From positions 4,343,001-4,407,000 of the forward strand of contig NZ_FNTZ01000001.1 of the NCBI RefSeq assembly GCF_900105555.1: a DNA stretch of 64,000 nucleotides. Direction: 5' to 3'. Below the pieces are notes generated by a model. That model ran no database searches, was not told the origin of the DNA, and saw only the letters and a list, made by a program, of their open reading frames with translations. The stretch is from Pseudomonas coleopterorum. Its GTDB lineage: Bacteria > Pseudomonadota > Gammaproteobacteria > Pseudomonadales > Pseudomonadaceae. Position numbers and translations under genes: made by a program. Shown piece after piece: positions 10,202 through 19,456 of this stretch (its first letter is position 1; each line of letters opens with the position of its first letter).

Positions 10202-11785
10202 TTGAGCGAATTTCTCAACCGCCGCCTGACTTTGCTCGGCGAGCCTGCCACCCTTTCTCTGCTCGCGCAGTGCCTGCATGGCATCGAGCGCGAGTGCCTG
10301 CGCGTCAACCACGAGGGTCGCCTGGCACAGACGCCGCACCCCGAGGCGCTGGGATCGGCGCTGACCAACGAACAGGTCACCACGGACTACTCCGAATCGC
10401 TGCTGGAATTCATCACGCCCGCACTCGAGGATCCCGCCCAGACCCTGCACAGCCTGGAGCAGATCCACCGCTTCGTGTACAGCAAGCTGGGCAGCGAGTA
10501 CCTGTGGAGTCCCTCCATGCCCTGCCCGTTGCCGGCCGAGGAAGATATTCCGCTGGCCTACTACGGCACCTCGAACATCGGCCGCCTCAAGTACGTCTAT
10601 CGCCAGGGCCTGTCCCTGCGTTACGGCCGCACCATGCAGTGCATTGCCGGTATTCACTACAACTTCTCCCTGCCCGAGCAGCTGTGGCCGGTGCTCAAGC
10701 AGGCTGATGGCTATGTCGGCACCGATCGTGATTACCAGTCTTCCGCGTACATCGCGCTGATTCGAAACTTCCGTCGCTACAGCTGGTTGCTGATGTACCT
10801 GTTCGGCGCCTCGCCGGCACTGGATGCCGGTTTTCTGCGCGGGCGCGCCCATCAGCTCGAGCAGTTGGATGCGCAGACCCTGTACCTGCCCTACGCCACC
10901 AGCCTGCGCATGAGCGACCTGGGTTACCAGAGCAACGCCCAGGCCGGCCTGACGCCGTGCTACAACGATCTGGCCAGCTACACCGACAGCCTGCGCAAGG
11001 CAGTGGCCACGCCGTATCCGCCGTATGTACAGGTGGGCACGCACAAGGATGGCGAATGGGTGCAGTTGAACACCAACATCCTGCAGATCGAGAACGAGTA
11101 TTACTCCAACATTCGTCCCAAGCGGGTGACCTACAGTGGTGAGCGGCCGATCCAGGCATTGATGGCCCGTGGCGTGCAGTACATCGAAGTGCGCTGCCTG
11201 GACATCAACCCGTTCCTGCCCACCGGCGTCGACCTGACCGAGTCGCGCTTCCTCGATGCGTTCCTGCTGTTCTGTGCGCTGGAAAGCAGCCCGCAGATCG
11301 ACAGCAGCGAATGCGCGGCCTGTACCGGCAACTTCCTCAGCACGGTCAAGGAAGGTCGTCGGCCGGGCCTGCAGTTGCAGCGCAATGGCGAGGCGGTCGA
11401 GCTCAAGGCGTGGGCTGGCGATTTGCTGGAGCGTATCGACGCCGTCGCTGCGTTGCTCGATCGCAGTACTGGTACCGATGAGCATGCCCAGGCGATGGCG
11501 GCGCAACGCGCCAAAGTCAGCGATCCGTCGCTGACGCCATCGGCGCAGGTCCTGGCGAAGATGGCCGAGCAGAAACAGAGCTTCGCCGAGTTTTCCTTCA
11601 GCCAGAGCCAGGCCCATGCCGAGTACTTCCGGCAACAGCCCCTGAGCAGCCAAGACCAGGCGCAGTTCGAACAGCAGGCGCGCGATTCACTGGCCGCCCA
11701 GGCGACGCTCGAGGCCGAGGAAGTGGGCGATTTCGATGTGTTCGTCGGTTCCTACCAGGCAAGCATCCTGGCCATCAGCAACTGA
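10202..11785 (+). CDS. gshA: Glutamate-cysteine ligase
   Basis: Catalyses ATP-dependent joining of glutamate and cysteine, the first and limiting step of glutathione synthesis. The protein is 527 residues from the TTG start at 10202 ([15 protein letters not shown]), which equals the usual pseudomonad length and has an AAGGAA ribosome site at the right distance. A GTG at 10187 is the less likely alternative. Conserved blocks seen: GIERECLRV near residue 26, [30 protein letters not shown], and [12 protein letters not shown]. It stands alone, with 177 bp upstream, and ends just before a REPIN that separates it from argA. Confidence 0.95.
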   Translation: MSEFLNRRLTLLGEPATLSLLAQCLHGIERECLRVNHEGRLAQTPHPEALGSALTNEQVTTDYSESLLEFITPALEDPAQTLHSLEQIHRFVYSKLGSEYLWSPSMPCPLPAEEDIPLAYYGTSNIGRLKYVYRQGLSLRYGRTMQCIAGIHYNFSLPEQLWPVLKQADGYVGTDRDYQSSAYIALIRNFRRYSWLLMYLFGASPALDAGFLRGRAHQLEQLDAQTLYLPYATSLRMSDLGYQSNAQAGLTPCYNDLASYTDSLRKAVATPYPPYVQVGTHKDGEWVQLNTNILQIENEYYSNIRPKRVTYSGERPIQALMARGVQYIEVRCLDINPFLPTGVDLTESRFLDAFLLFCALESSPQIDSSECAACTGNFLSTVKEGRRPGLQLQRNGEAVELKAWAGDLLERIDAVAALLDRSTGTDEHAQAMAAQRAKVSDPSLTPSAQVLAKMAEQKQSFAEFSFSQSQAHAEYFRQQPLSSQDQAQFEQQARDSLAAQATLEAEEVGDFDVFVGSYQASILAISN

Positions 11786-11831
11786 CCGCGCTGAATACCC
11801 TGCGGTATCTCTGCTGCACCGCAGCGCCCTT

Positions 11832-11902
11832 TTCGCGGGCAGAGCCCGCTCCCACAATGGATATGCGCTTATCTCATGTGGGAGCCGGGCTCTGCCCGCG
11901 AA
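11832..11902. repeat. REPIN, inverted pair of family-1 REP palindromes
   Basis: Two copies of the same 25-26 bp REP (ttcgcgggcagagcccgct then cccaca) face each other at 11832-11856 and 11877-11902, separated by 20 bp. Each copy is itself a hairpin, and together they can form one long stem. It lies between the convergent gshA and argA genes, where it may block read-through and shield mRNA ends. The element recurs at several other intergenic sites in this window. Confidence 0.85.
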
Positions 11903-11932
11903 GAAGGCGCCACCGATCGTTCTGATGCGCCG

Positions 11933-13231
11933 CTATAGCGCCTTTTCGAAGATCTTCGAATTACGCTGGTAGTTGTACAGCGAGGCGCGTGCCGCCGGCA
12001 GGCGTTCGACGCCGCTAGGCACGAAGCCGCGTTCGCGGAACCAGTGCGCCGTGCGGGTGGTGAGCACGAACAAGGTGTTCAACCCCAACGCCCGCGCCCG
12101 CTCTTCGATACGCTCGAGCAACTCGTCGCCACGACCGCCATGGCGGTATTCCGGATTCACCGCCAGGCACGCCAGCTCGCCGGTCTGTGAATCGGCGATC
12201 GGGTACAGCGCGGCGCAGGCGATGATCATGCCTTCACGCTCGACCACGCTGAACTGGGTGATCTCGCGCTCCAGCACCTCGCGGGAGCGGCGTACCAGGA
12301 TGCCCTGCTCTTCCAGCGGGCTGATCAAGTCCAGCAAGCCACCGACGTCTTCGATGTTGGCTTCGCGTACCTGTTCGAACTGCTCCTGCGCCACCAGGGT
12401 ACCGCCCCCATTGCGGGTGAACAGCTCGGTGAGCAATGCGCCATCTTCGGCGTAGCTGACGATGTGCGCGCGGCTGACGCCCCCCTTGCACGCCTGGGCG
12501 GCCGCATCGAGCAATTCCCCCTGGTAATCGTTACCCAGTCGCAACAGGTGCGCCGGCACCTGCTGCGGGCGCAGTTCGCGCACCAGGTGACCGGTTTCAT
12601 CGAGCAGCCCCGGCTCGGCACCGAACAGCAGCAGCTTGTCGGCCGCCAGGTCGATGGCGGCCCGCGTCGCCACGTCTTCACAGGCAATGTTGAAGATCTC
12701 GCCGGTAGGCGAATAACCCAGCGGCGACAACAGCACGATCGAGCGTTCGTCGAGCAGGCGGTTGATGCCCTTGCGATCGACCCGACGCACTTCGCCGGTA
12801 TGGTGATAGTCGACACCCTCGACCACGCCGATCGGCCGCGCCGTGACCAGATTGCCGCCTGCCACACGCAACCGCGAGCCCTGCATCGGCGAGGACGCCA
12901 TGTCCATGGACAGGCGTGCCTCGATGGCGATCCGCAGATGGCCCACCGCATCGATGACGCACTCGAGCGTGGCGGCATCGGTGACCCTGAGGTTGCGATG
13001 ATAGTGCGGACTCAGGCCACGCGCGGCCAGACGGCTTTCGATCTGCGGGCGCGATCCGTGGACCAGCACCAGGCGCACGCCCATGCTGTGCAACAGCACC
13101 AGGTCGTGGACGATATTGCCGAAGTTGGGGTGGGCAACGCCCTCGCCGGGCAGCATCACCACGAAGGTGCAGTCACGGTGGGCATTGATGTAGGGAGAAG
13201 CGTGGCGAAGCCAATTCACGTAGTCGGGCAT
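11933..13231 (-). CDS. argA: N-acetylglutamate synthase
   Basis: Makes N-acetylglutamate from acetyl-CoA and glutamate, the first step of arginine synthesis. At 432 residues it has the two expected domains: an amino-acid-kinase-like N-terminal domain (about 10-280, with LVLVHGSRPQIESRL and SPLGYSPTGEIFN) that binds arginine for feedback control, and a C-terminal GNAT domain (about 285-430) with acetyl-CoA loop EYRHGGRGDELL and the end WFRERGFVPSGVERLP. The ATG at 13231 gives the standard MPDYVNWLRHASPYIN start. argE lies upstream on the same strand, 133 bp away. Confidence 0.96.
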   Translation of the reverse strand: MPDYVNWLRHASPYINAHRDCTFVVMLPGEGVAHPNFGNIVHDLVLLHSMGVRLVLVHGSRPQIESRLAARGLSPHYHRNLRVTDAATLECVIDAVGHLRIAIEARLSMDMASSPMQGSRLRVAGGNLVTARPIGVVEGVDYHHTGEVRRVDRKGINRLLDERSIVLLSPLGYSPTGEIFNIACEDVATRAAIDLAADKLLLFGAEPGLLDETGHLVRELRPQQVPAHLLRLGNDYQGELLDAAAQACKGGVSRAHIVSYAEDGALLTELFTRNGGGTLVAQEQFEQVREANIEDVGGLLDLISPLEEQGILVRRSREVLEREITQFSVVEREGMIIACAALYPIADSQTGELACLAVNPEYRHGGRGDELLERIEERARALGLNTLFVLTTRTAHWFRERGFVPSGVERLPAARASLYNYQRNSKIFEKAL

Positions 13232-13364
13232 AACGGCAGAAGCCTGTAGAAAAGTGGGACGAAAAGCATCACTCGGCGCACAGCGGTATGAGGGTTATCG
13301 TCGTGACAGGCTTGGCAACACGCGCGCACTCCTTGCAGGGATGACGGCCCGCAGGCACGCCGAT

Positions 13365-14519
13365 TTAGGCAATCACCGATTCGAGGCAGTAATGCTCGAT
13401 CAGTTCACGCAATAGACGCACGGTAGGCTGCAAACGTGACATTTCCAGGTATTCGCCGGGCTGGTGCGCACAGGCGATGTTGCCTGGCCCCAGTACCAGG
13501 GTTTCGCAGCCCATGCTCTGGAAGTATGGCGCCTCGGTACCGAAGCCCACGGCCGCCGCCGTGTACCCCGTCAGCCGCTCGGCAACCCGCACCAGCTCGG
13601 TGTCGGCACGCTGCTCGAAGGGTGGCACCTCGGCGAACAGCGGTGCATAGTCGATCTTCACCTGGTGCAACTCGGCCAACGGCGCAAGCTTGCTGCGGAT
13701 GGCTGTGCGCAGGACCTGCGGGTCCATGCCCGGCAACGGCCGCAGGTCGAACTCCAGCGAGCATTGCCCACAGATGCGGTTGGGGTTGTCGCCGCCATGG
13801 ATGCAGCCCAGGTTCAGGGTCGGTTGGGGCACGCTGAACTGCGCGTTGTTGTATTCGCGCTGCCATTGCCGACGCAGGTTCATCAGCTCGCCGATTGCAC
13901 CGTGCATTGCTTCAAGGGCGCTGTGACCAAGGCTTGGGTCCGAGGAATGGCCACTGCGGCCAAGGATGTCGATGCGCTCCATCATCACCCCCTTGTGCAG
14001 GCGGATCGGCTTGAGCCCGGTCGGCTCGCCGATGACCGCGGCACGGCCCAGCGGCCGGCCGGCGGCGGCCAGCGCCTTGGCACCGGACATCGAGCTTTCT
14101 TCGTCACACGTGGCGAGGATGATCAGCGGCTGCTTGAACGGCTGATCGATCAGGCCACGCACCGCCTCGATCGCCAGTGCGAAGAAGCCCTTCATGTCGC
14201 AGCTGCCCAGCCCGACCCAGCGTCCATCGACCTCGGTGAGCTTGAGCGGGTCGGTGTTCCACAGCGCCTCGTCGTAAGGCACCGTGTCGCTGTGCCCGGC
14301 CAGCACCAGACCGCCAGGGCCGCTGCCGAACGTGGCGATCATGTTGAACTTGCCGGGCTCGACCTGCTGGATCTCGCAGGCGAAGCCCAGCTCGGTCAGC
14401 CAGTTGGCCAGCAGATCGATCACCGGGCCGTTGGACTGATCCAGGCTGGGCTGGGTGCAACTGACCGAAGGCGCCGCGATGAGGGCGGCGAATTGTTCCT
14501 GCATGGACGGCAATGGCAT
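13365..14519 (-). CDS. argE: Acetylornithine deacetylase
   Basis: M20-family zinc hydrolase releasing ornithine from N-acetylornithine in arginine synthesis; 384 residues. Metal and catalytic motifs are visible: LAGHSDTVPYDE near residue 77, LGSCDMKGFF, TCDEESSMSGAKAL, and IGEPTGLKPI. I used the ATG at 14519 (MPLPSMQEQFAALIAAPSV), where the family N-terminus begins. Pseudomonads also carry argJ, which can recycle the acetyl group, so argE may be partly redundant. It lies upstream of argA on the same strand and is divergent from the CYTH-CHAD gene. Confidence 0.93.
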   Translation of the reverse strand: MPLPSMQEQFAALIAAPSVSCTQPSLDQSNGPVIDLLANWLTELGFACEIQQVEPGKFNMIATFGSGPGGLVLAGHSDTVPYDEALWNTDPLKLTEVDGRWVGLGSCDMKGFFALAIEAVRGLIDQPFKQPLIILATCDEESSMSGAKALAAAGRPLGRAAVIGEPTGLKPIRLHKGVMMERIDILGRSGHSSDPSLGHSALEAMHGAIGELMNLRRQWQREYNNAQFSVPQPTLNLGCIHGGDNPNRICGQCSLEFDLRPLPGMDPQVLRTAIRSKLAPLAELHQVKIDYAPLFAEVPPFEQRADTELVRVAERLTGYTAAAVGFGTEAPYFQSMGCETLVLGPGNIACAHQPGEYLEMSRLQPTVRLLRELIEHYCLESVIA

Positions 14520-14658
14520 GGCGATCCTCCCGAGGCGAGCCCCATCATAGAGCCATCGGGCGCCAAGAATAAACCGCCGCGGCACGACTGCTGTACACTG
14601 CACGGCCTTATCTAGTCATCAGCGCGTTGTTGTCCGCCAGCGCTTGGATTGCCCCCTC

Positions 14659-16026
14659 ATGCACAAAGAAACCGAAATCAAACTGCGCGTCAGCCGCGAA
14701 ACGCTCGCTGCTCTGCGTGAGCATCCCCTGCTGAAAAAGCGCAACAAAAGTGGCTGGGAGCGCCGAGAGCTGTTCAACCAGTACTTCGACACGCCTGCCC
14801 GCGAACTGGCAGCGGCCAAGGTCGCCCTGCGCCTGCGCCGCGATGGCGAAGAGGTCATCCAGACCCTCAAGACCCGTGGCAGCAGCGTGGCCGGGCTGTC
14901 GCAGCGCAACGAATACGACTGGAACCTGACCAAGGCCAAGCTCGACCTGAAGAAGCTCGACGGCGAATGCTGGCCCGAGCAACTGGCCGAGCTGGACAAG
15001 AAGACCATCAAGCCGGTATTCACCACCGACTTCGTCCGCGAGCGGGCGGAAATTGCCTGGGGCCGCGGCAAGGCCCGGGTGGTGATCGAAGCGGCCCTGG
15101 ACCTGGGCAAGGTCATCGTCGGCAAGCAGTCCGAAGAGATCTGCGAGCTGGAGCTGGAGCTGCGTGAAGGCGAGCCGGCGGCATTGCTGGAGCTGGCCGC
15201 CGAGCTGGCCGAGAAGCTGGCCCTGATGCCCTGCGACATCAGCAAGGCCGAGCGCGGCTATCGCCTGAGCGATCCGGACAGCTACGCGCTGAGCCTGCCC
15301 GCCCCCGAGCTTGAGGCTGAAACGACGCTCGACGATGCTTTTGCCGCCCTGGCCTGGCACCTGTTGGCGAACAGCCAGCGCTTGGCCGAGCAGTACCGCT
15401 TCAACGGCCACTGGCGCTTGCTGCAGGACTGGGTGCAACAGCTCATCGAGTTGCGCGGGTTGGTCGGCAGCCTGGGCCAGGCCGCACCGCGCGCCAGCAG
15501 CAACGAACTGCGCACTGCCCTGGACGCTCTGCTCGAAGACTGGCGCCCGCTGGTGCAGGCCGGCCAGGAAGACGAAGACGTGCGCAAGGCCGCACCCGAG
15601 CAGTTCGCCGAAGAGCTGCTGGACGTACGCTGGGGCCAGTTCTCGCTGAACACCTCACGCTGGTTGATGGGCCGCCTGTGGACGGTCGAGCGCAACAACC
15701 GCGGCAATCGCCAGGGCGCTGCTCAGCTGCAAAGCTGGCTGGGCCATCTGCTGGCCGAGGAAGGCGCAGCGCTGCAACTGCCCCGCTACCAGCAGCAACC
15801 TGAGGATCTGGCCGAGCAGTTGCCGCGTATCGAGCGGATCCAGAGCTGGTTGCACCTGGCCCGTGGCGTACTGGACGTGCCGGAAGTCGATCGCCTGTTC
15901 GGCGAGCTGAACAAGCTGCACGCGCTGGCCAGCCTGGACATCAGCGATGAAGTGCTGGATGCGCGGATGCAACAGGCCATCGCCGTGAGTCAGAATCGCG
16001 CGTGGAAACTGTTGCTGCGCAAGTAA
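14659..16026 (+). CDS. CYTH and CHAD domain protein, inorganic triphosphatase (YgiF-like)
   Basis: 455-residue soluble protein. The N-terminal CYTH domain (about 1-200) opens with HKETEIKLRV, the ExExK motif that binds metal-triphosphate, and has KVALRLRRDGEEVIQTLKTRG. Family members hydrolyse inorganic triphosphate. The C-terminal half (about 230-450) is a helical CHAD domain, a polyphosphate-associated fold rich in His, Arg and Lys. I used the ATG at 14659 (MHKETEIK), because a start 15 bases upstream would precede the motif with unusual residues. It is divergent from argE and ends before a hairpin repeat at 16041. Confidence 0.88.
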   Translation: MHKETEIKLRVSRETLAALREHPLLKKRNKSGWERRELFNQYFDTPARELAAAKVALRLRRDGEEVIQTLKTRGSSVAGLSQRNEYDWNLTKAKLDLKKLDGECWPEQLAELDKKTIKPVFTTDFVRERAEIAWGRGKARVVIEAALDLGKVIVGKQSEEICELELELREGEPAALLELAAELAEKLALMPCDISKAERGYRLSDPDSYALSLPAPELEAETTLDDAFAALAWHLLANSQRLAEQYRFNGHWRLLQDWVQQLIELRGLVGSLGQAAPRASSNELRTALDALLEDWRPLVQAGQEDEDVRKAAPEQFAEELLDVRWGQFSLNTSRWLMGRLWTVERNNRGNRQGAAQLQSWLGHLLAEEGAALQLPRYQQQPEDLAEQLPRIERIQSWLHLARGVLDVPEVDRLFGELNKLHALASLDISDEVLDARMQQAIAVSQNRAWKLLLRK

Positions 16027-16040
16027 GCTTTCTGGTGTCT

Positions 16041-16087
16041 GTCTGGCCGCTCCTACAGGGTGTTGCGAACCTGTAGGGGCGGCAGAC
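16041..16087. repeat. Large imperfect hairpin between convergent genes
   Basis: Arms gtctggccgctcctacagg and cctgtaggggcggcagac enclose a 10-base loop between the CYTH-CHAD gene (plus) and the Lrp-type gene (minus), which converge here. There is no T run. It resembles the REP palindromes of P. putida-type genomes and may act as a bidirectional transcription barrier. Confidence 0.6.
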
Positions 16088-16095
16088 ATCGCGAG

Positions 16096-16566
16096 TCACC
16101 GGTCCACCGGCAAACTGGTGGTCGACTTGATTTCCGACAGCGCCACCGTCGAATTCACTTCTTGAATGCCCGGCACCATCGACAGCTTCTCGAAGAAGAA
16201 CCGCTCGTAGGCCTCAATGTCCGGTGTGACGATGCGCAGCAGGAAATCGACATTGCCCATCAGCACATAGCACTCCAGCACCTCTGGAAAGCCCCTTATG
16301 GCCTCTGTGAATTCGGTGAAGTTCGAACGGCCGTGGGCGTTGAGTTTCACCTCGGCGAATATCTGTGTGTTCAAGCCGATCTTCTTACGATCCAGCAGGG
16401 TCACCTGCGCCCGGATGACCCCCTCTTCCTTGAGCCGCTGGATGCGCCGCCAGCAAGGCGACTGCGACAACCCCACCTGCTCGGCAATCTGCGCGCTGGA
16501 CAGCGTGGCGTCCTCTTGCAGCAACGCCAGAATGCGCCGGTCGTAAGCATCCAGCGAGCTGTGCAT
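16096..16566 (-). CDS. Lrp/AsnC-family transcriptional regulator
   Basis: 156-residue regulator with an N-terminal AsnC-type winged helix (MHSSLDAYDRRILALLQ through LSQSPCWRRIQRLKEEGVI, residues about 6-60) and a C-terminal RAM/ACT-like effector domain (about 68-150) for amino-acid binding and oligomerisation. The ATG at 16566 has a GGAGA ribosome site. An AT-rich direct repeat, AATTGTAAAATTGTTT at 16587-16602, sits just upstream and could be an autoregulatory site. It is divergent from a small ACT-like protein, which may be its target. The effector is unknown. Confidence 0.88.
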   Translation of the reverse strand: MHSSLDAYDRRILALLQEDATLSSAQIAEQVGLSQSPCWRRIQRLKEEGVIRAQVTLLDRKKIGLNTQIFAEVKLNAHGRSNFTEFTEAIRGFPEVLECYVLMGNVDFLLRIVTPDIEAYERFFFEKLSMVPGIQEVNSTVALSEIKSTTSLPVDR

Positions 16567-16692
16567 AATTATTTCTCCATTGCCCGAATTGTAAAATTGT
16601 TTGATTCAGGATAGCCCCACAACGCGCAAAGTTGGGCAAGAAATACCGTAATGGGCATGGGAGACTTTCCCCATTGACCACGGAGATTACCC

Positions 16693-17019
16693 ATGTCTGC
16701 CTTCGAATCGCTGACCCCGCTACGCCCGGATGTCTGGGCCGCTGGCAATCTGACTACCACCGTGCAGTTCAACCTGAGTGCAGAGATCGAAGCCGACGTG
16801 CTTTGCCGGGTGCTCAACCTGTTTGCCATGCAGTACCTGATCCCCTGTCAGCTCGCGGCCCGCCAGGTGGCGGACAGCCTGGAAATCCAGGTGCAGGTGA
16901 GCGAGTTGAGCTGGCATCGCGCACAGGTGATCGCGGAAAAGATGCGTAACCTGATCAGTGTCCTTGATGTGCAACTGGCCGATGCCCAGCATCCGGCCCA
17001 GGTGCAATCGTACGCCTGA
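16693..17019 (+). CDS. Small ACT-like protein of unknown function
   Basis: 108-residue soluble protein beginning MSAFESLTPLRPDVWAAGN. The middle (TVQFNLSAEIEADVLCRVLNLF, then ADSLEIQVQVSELSWHRAQVIAEKMRNLISVLDVQL) has a beta-alpha-beta pattern recalling ACT-type regulatory domains, with a final strand suited to dimer formation. ATG at 16693 follows a CACGGAG ribosome site. It is divergent from the Lrp-type regulator over 126 bp. I do not recognise a named family. A role as amino-acid sensor is inference from fold pattern and neighbour only. Confidence 0.7.
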   Translation: MSAFESLTPLRPDVWAAGNLTTTVQFNLSAEIEADVLCRVLNLFAMQYLIPCQLAARQVADSLEIQVQVSELSWHRAQVIAEKMRNLISVLDVQLADAQHPAQVQSYA

Positions 17020-17120
17020 GCCGGCGACAAATGCGGCAACGGTTGCCATGACGGCAATTTCCGGCGCGGGCGCTAGGCTGTGTGGCACGCCAGATCGCGC
17101 ACCGCCAAGGAGGCCCACGC

Positions 17121-18908
17121 ATGACCCTCGTCGCCACGACCCTGCGGCATCGCCATGACTGCGACCTGTGCTTGCGTGAGCTGGTCGACGACTTGCTGGC
17201 CGACGGCTTCATCGGGCTGGAGCGCGCTCAGGCACTGCGCGACAGCCTCGACTACAAGGAACCGCTTCAGACGCACCCCCTGCAACAGCTCGCCGACTGC
17301 CGATTACCCGATCCCCGCCAACCCGGACAATTGCTGACCCTCGAAGCCCTGACCCAATGGTTGGCACAGCGTGCCGACCAACCGTACCTGCGCATCGATC
17401 CGTTGTACATCGACGTACCCACCGTGGTGGCCTTGATGCCCCAGGCCTTTGCTCAGCGCCATGGCATCCTTGCCGTGGCCGTGGACGAGCGCAGTGTCAC
17501 CATCGCCAGCGCGCAACCGTGGCAGCGTCAATGGGAGGCCGACCTGGCCCAGGTGCTCAAGCGCACGATCAGGCGTGTGGTGGCCAATCCCGTCGACATC
17601 CAGCGCTTCACCGAACAGTTCTTCCAACTGGCCCGCTCGGTCAGCGGTGCCAAAGTCCAGGGCCAGTCATACCATGCGGGCAACCTGGAGCAACTGCTGC
17701 AGCTGGGCGACATGGTCGCGCCTGCCGCCAGCGACCAGCACGTGGTCAACATCGTCGACTGGCTGTTCCAATACGCGTTCGAGCAACGCGCCAGCGATAT
17801 CCATATCGAGCCTCGACGAGACTTCGGAGCGTTGCGCTTTCGCATCGACGGCTTGCTGCATTGCGTGTACCGCTTCCCCGAACAGGTCACGCTGGCCATC
17901 GTCAGTCGCCTGAAAAGCCTGGGTCGCATGAATGTCGCCGAGAAGCGCAAGCCTCAGGATGGGCGGATCAAAACCCGCCTGCCCGAGGGCCAGGAGATCG
18001 AGTTGCGCCTGTCCACCCTGCCCACGGCCTTCGGTGAAAAGCTGGTGATGCGCATCTTCGACCCACAGGTGCTGCTCAAGGATTTCGCCCAGCTCGGCCT
18101 TGTGGCCGACGACCTGAGTCGCTGGCGGCAGATGACCACCCAGGCTCATGGCATCGTGCTGGTCACCGGCCCCACCGGCTCGGGCAAGACCACCACGCTG
18201 TACACCACCCTCAAGCAGCTGGCGACGCCGCAGATCAACCTGTGCACCATCGAAGACCCGATCGAGATGGTCGAACCGGCCTTCAACCAGTTGCAGGTGC
18301 AGCACAACATCGATCTGGATTTCGCCAGCGGCCTGCGGGCGCTGATGAGGCAGGACCCGGACATCATCATGATCGGCGAGATCCGCGATCTGGAAACGGC
18401 CGAGATGGCGATCCAGGCGGCGCTGACCGGTCACCTTGTGGTGTCGACCCTGCACACCAACGATGCCGTGGGTGCGATCACCCGCCTGCTGGAACTGGGC
18501 GTCGCGCATTACCTGATCAAGGCCACGGTGCTGGGCGTCATGGCGCAGCGACTGGTACGCACGCTGTGCGTTGACTGCAAGGCGCCAACGCATATCGATC
18601 CGACAAGCTGGCAGGCCCTCATCGGGCCCTGGCGCATGGCCGTCCCGGAGGGGGCCCAGCGCGCCGTCGGTTGTCCGCGTTGTCGAGACACGGGTTATTG
18701 CGGGCGGGCCGGCGTGTATGAAGTGCTGCTGCTCAGCGACGGTGTGAAAGCCTGCATCGACGCCAACACCGACTTCACCGCGCTCAGGCGCCAGGCATGC
18801 AAGGAGGGTATGCGCAGCCTGCGCCTGGGAGGTGCACGGCAGATCGCTGCCGGCCTGACCACGCTCGAGGAAGTACTGCGCGTGACCCCGCGCATCGACT
18901 CGATGTGA
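17121..18908 (+). CDS. Lone GspE/PilB-family secretion ATPase
   Basis: 595-residue hexameric-type ATPase related to those powering type II secretion and type IV pilus assembly. Seen: N-terminal MshEN/T2SSE_N-like region (about 85-165), SDIHIEP box near 225, Walker A GPTGSGKTTT at 350-359, Asp box TIEDPIE, Walker B DPDIIMIGE at 412-420, His box TGHLVVSTLHTND, and a zinc site CVDC (483-486) with CPRC (518-521). All catalytic residues look intact. ATG at 17121 follows a strong AAGGAGG ribosome site; an alternative start at 17082 is weaker. No secretin, pseudopilin or GspF-type gene is nearby, so its machine is either elsewhere or lost. Confidence 0.88.
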   Translation: MTLVATTLRHRHDCDLCLRELVDDLLADGFIGLERAQALRDSLDYKEPLQTHPLQQLADCRLPDPRQPGQLLTLEALTQWLAQRADQPYLRIDPLYIDVPTVVALMPQAFAQRHGILAVAVDERSVTIASAQPWQRQWEADLAQVLKRTIRRVVANPVDIQRFTEQFFQLARSVSGAKVQGQSYHAGNLEQLLQLGDMVAPAASDQHVVNIVDWLFQYAFEQRASDIHIEPRRDFGALRFRIDGLLHCVYRFPEQVTLAIVSRLKSLGRMNVAEKRKPQDGRIKTRLPEGQEIELRLSTLPTAFGEKLVMRIFDPQVLLKDFAQLGLVADDLSRWRQMTTQAHGIVLVTGPTGSGKTTTLYTTLKQLATPQINLCTIEDPIEMVEPAFNQLQVQHNIDLDFASGLRALMRQDPDIIMIGEIRDLETAEMAIQAALTGHLVVSTLHTNDAVGAITRLLELGVAHYLIKATVLGVMAQRLVRTLCVDCKAPTHIDPTSWQALIGPWRMAVPEGAQRAVGCPRCRDTGYCGRAGVYEVLLLSDGVKACIDANTDFTALRRQACKEGMRSLRLGGARQIAAGLTTLEEVLRVTPRIDSM

Positions 18909-19031
18909 GGCCGCTGCTGCGGGCCGCTCGACCGCCCCGGGGAACTTGAATGACGTTGACCCTATCCAACGAGCAGAACGACAACTGCCCCGGATCACAT
19001 TCGTACCGGATCACACTGTGGAGTCTCGATC

Positions 19032-19349
19032 ATGCGCGTCAAAACCGCTGTTGCTACCCTCGCGTTGCTGTCCCTGCCCGTCAGCTCGGCCATGGCCGAT
19101 CCCTTCTGGCGCAACGTGCTTTCCTCGGGCGCCACGACCGGCTCCTCCTACCTGACCTTCAAGGATCACAAGCTGATCATCGCCGCACAGGACGATGCCG
19201 GCAGCTTCGTGGCCAGCGAAGGCGGTATCCGCGGCCCGTATCTGGAAGCGGCGATCCAGAAAGTCCGTGCGCAGAACCCTGGTCTGGAAGCGTCCGACAT
19301 GGACCTGGCCAACGCCATTCTGGCCAAGAACGCCGTCGCCGATAACTGA
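19032..19349 (+). CDS. Small exported DUF2388-family protein
   Basis: 105 residues with a clear signal peptide (MRVKTAVATLALLSLPVSSAMA, cleavage likely after about 22) followed by DPFWRNVLSSGATTGSSYLTFKDHKLI. This is the pattern of the DUF2388 family found as small periplasmic proteins in pseudomonads, often in several paralogous copies. Its function is unknown. A strong terminator at 19363-19397 follows 14 bp after the stop. It is 123 bp downstream of the lone secretion ATPase, and nothing shows a functional link. Confidence 0.8.
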   Translation: MRVKTAVATLALLSLPVSSAMADPFWRNVLSSGATTGSSYLTFKDHKLIIAAQDDAGSFVASEGGIRGPYLEAAIQKVRAQNPGLEASDMDLANAILAKNAVADN

Positions 19350-19362
19350 CAGCGCGGCCATG

Positions 19363-19397
19363 AAAAAACCCTCGCACAACGGTGCGAGGGTTTTTTT
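19363..19397. terminator. Bidirectional rho-independent terminator
   Basis: Perfect 9-bp stem CCCTCGCAC/GTGCGAGGG with loop AACG, flanked by six A on the left and seven T on the right. It can terminate the DUF2388 gene (plus) and the choline transporter gene (minus), which converge here. Confidence 0.93.
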
Positions 19398-19456
19398 ATG
19401 CGTGCAGCTTTTCGGTACCGGGTCGAGCGAGGGGCCTTAAGGCCCCTCTGTGACGG

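Noticed and set aside
9896..11653. 585-codon minus-strand open frame across gshA
   Set aside because: Antisense shadow of gshA with typical Gln/His/Ala bias and no recognisable domain.
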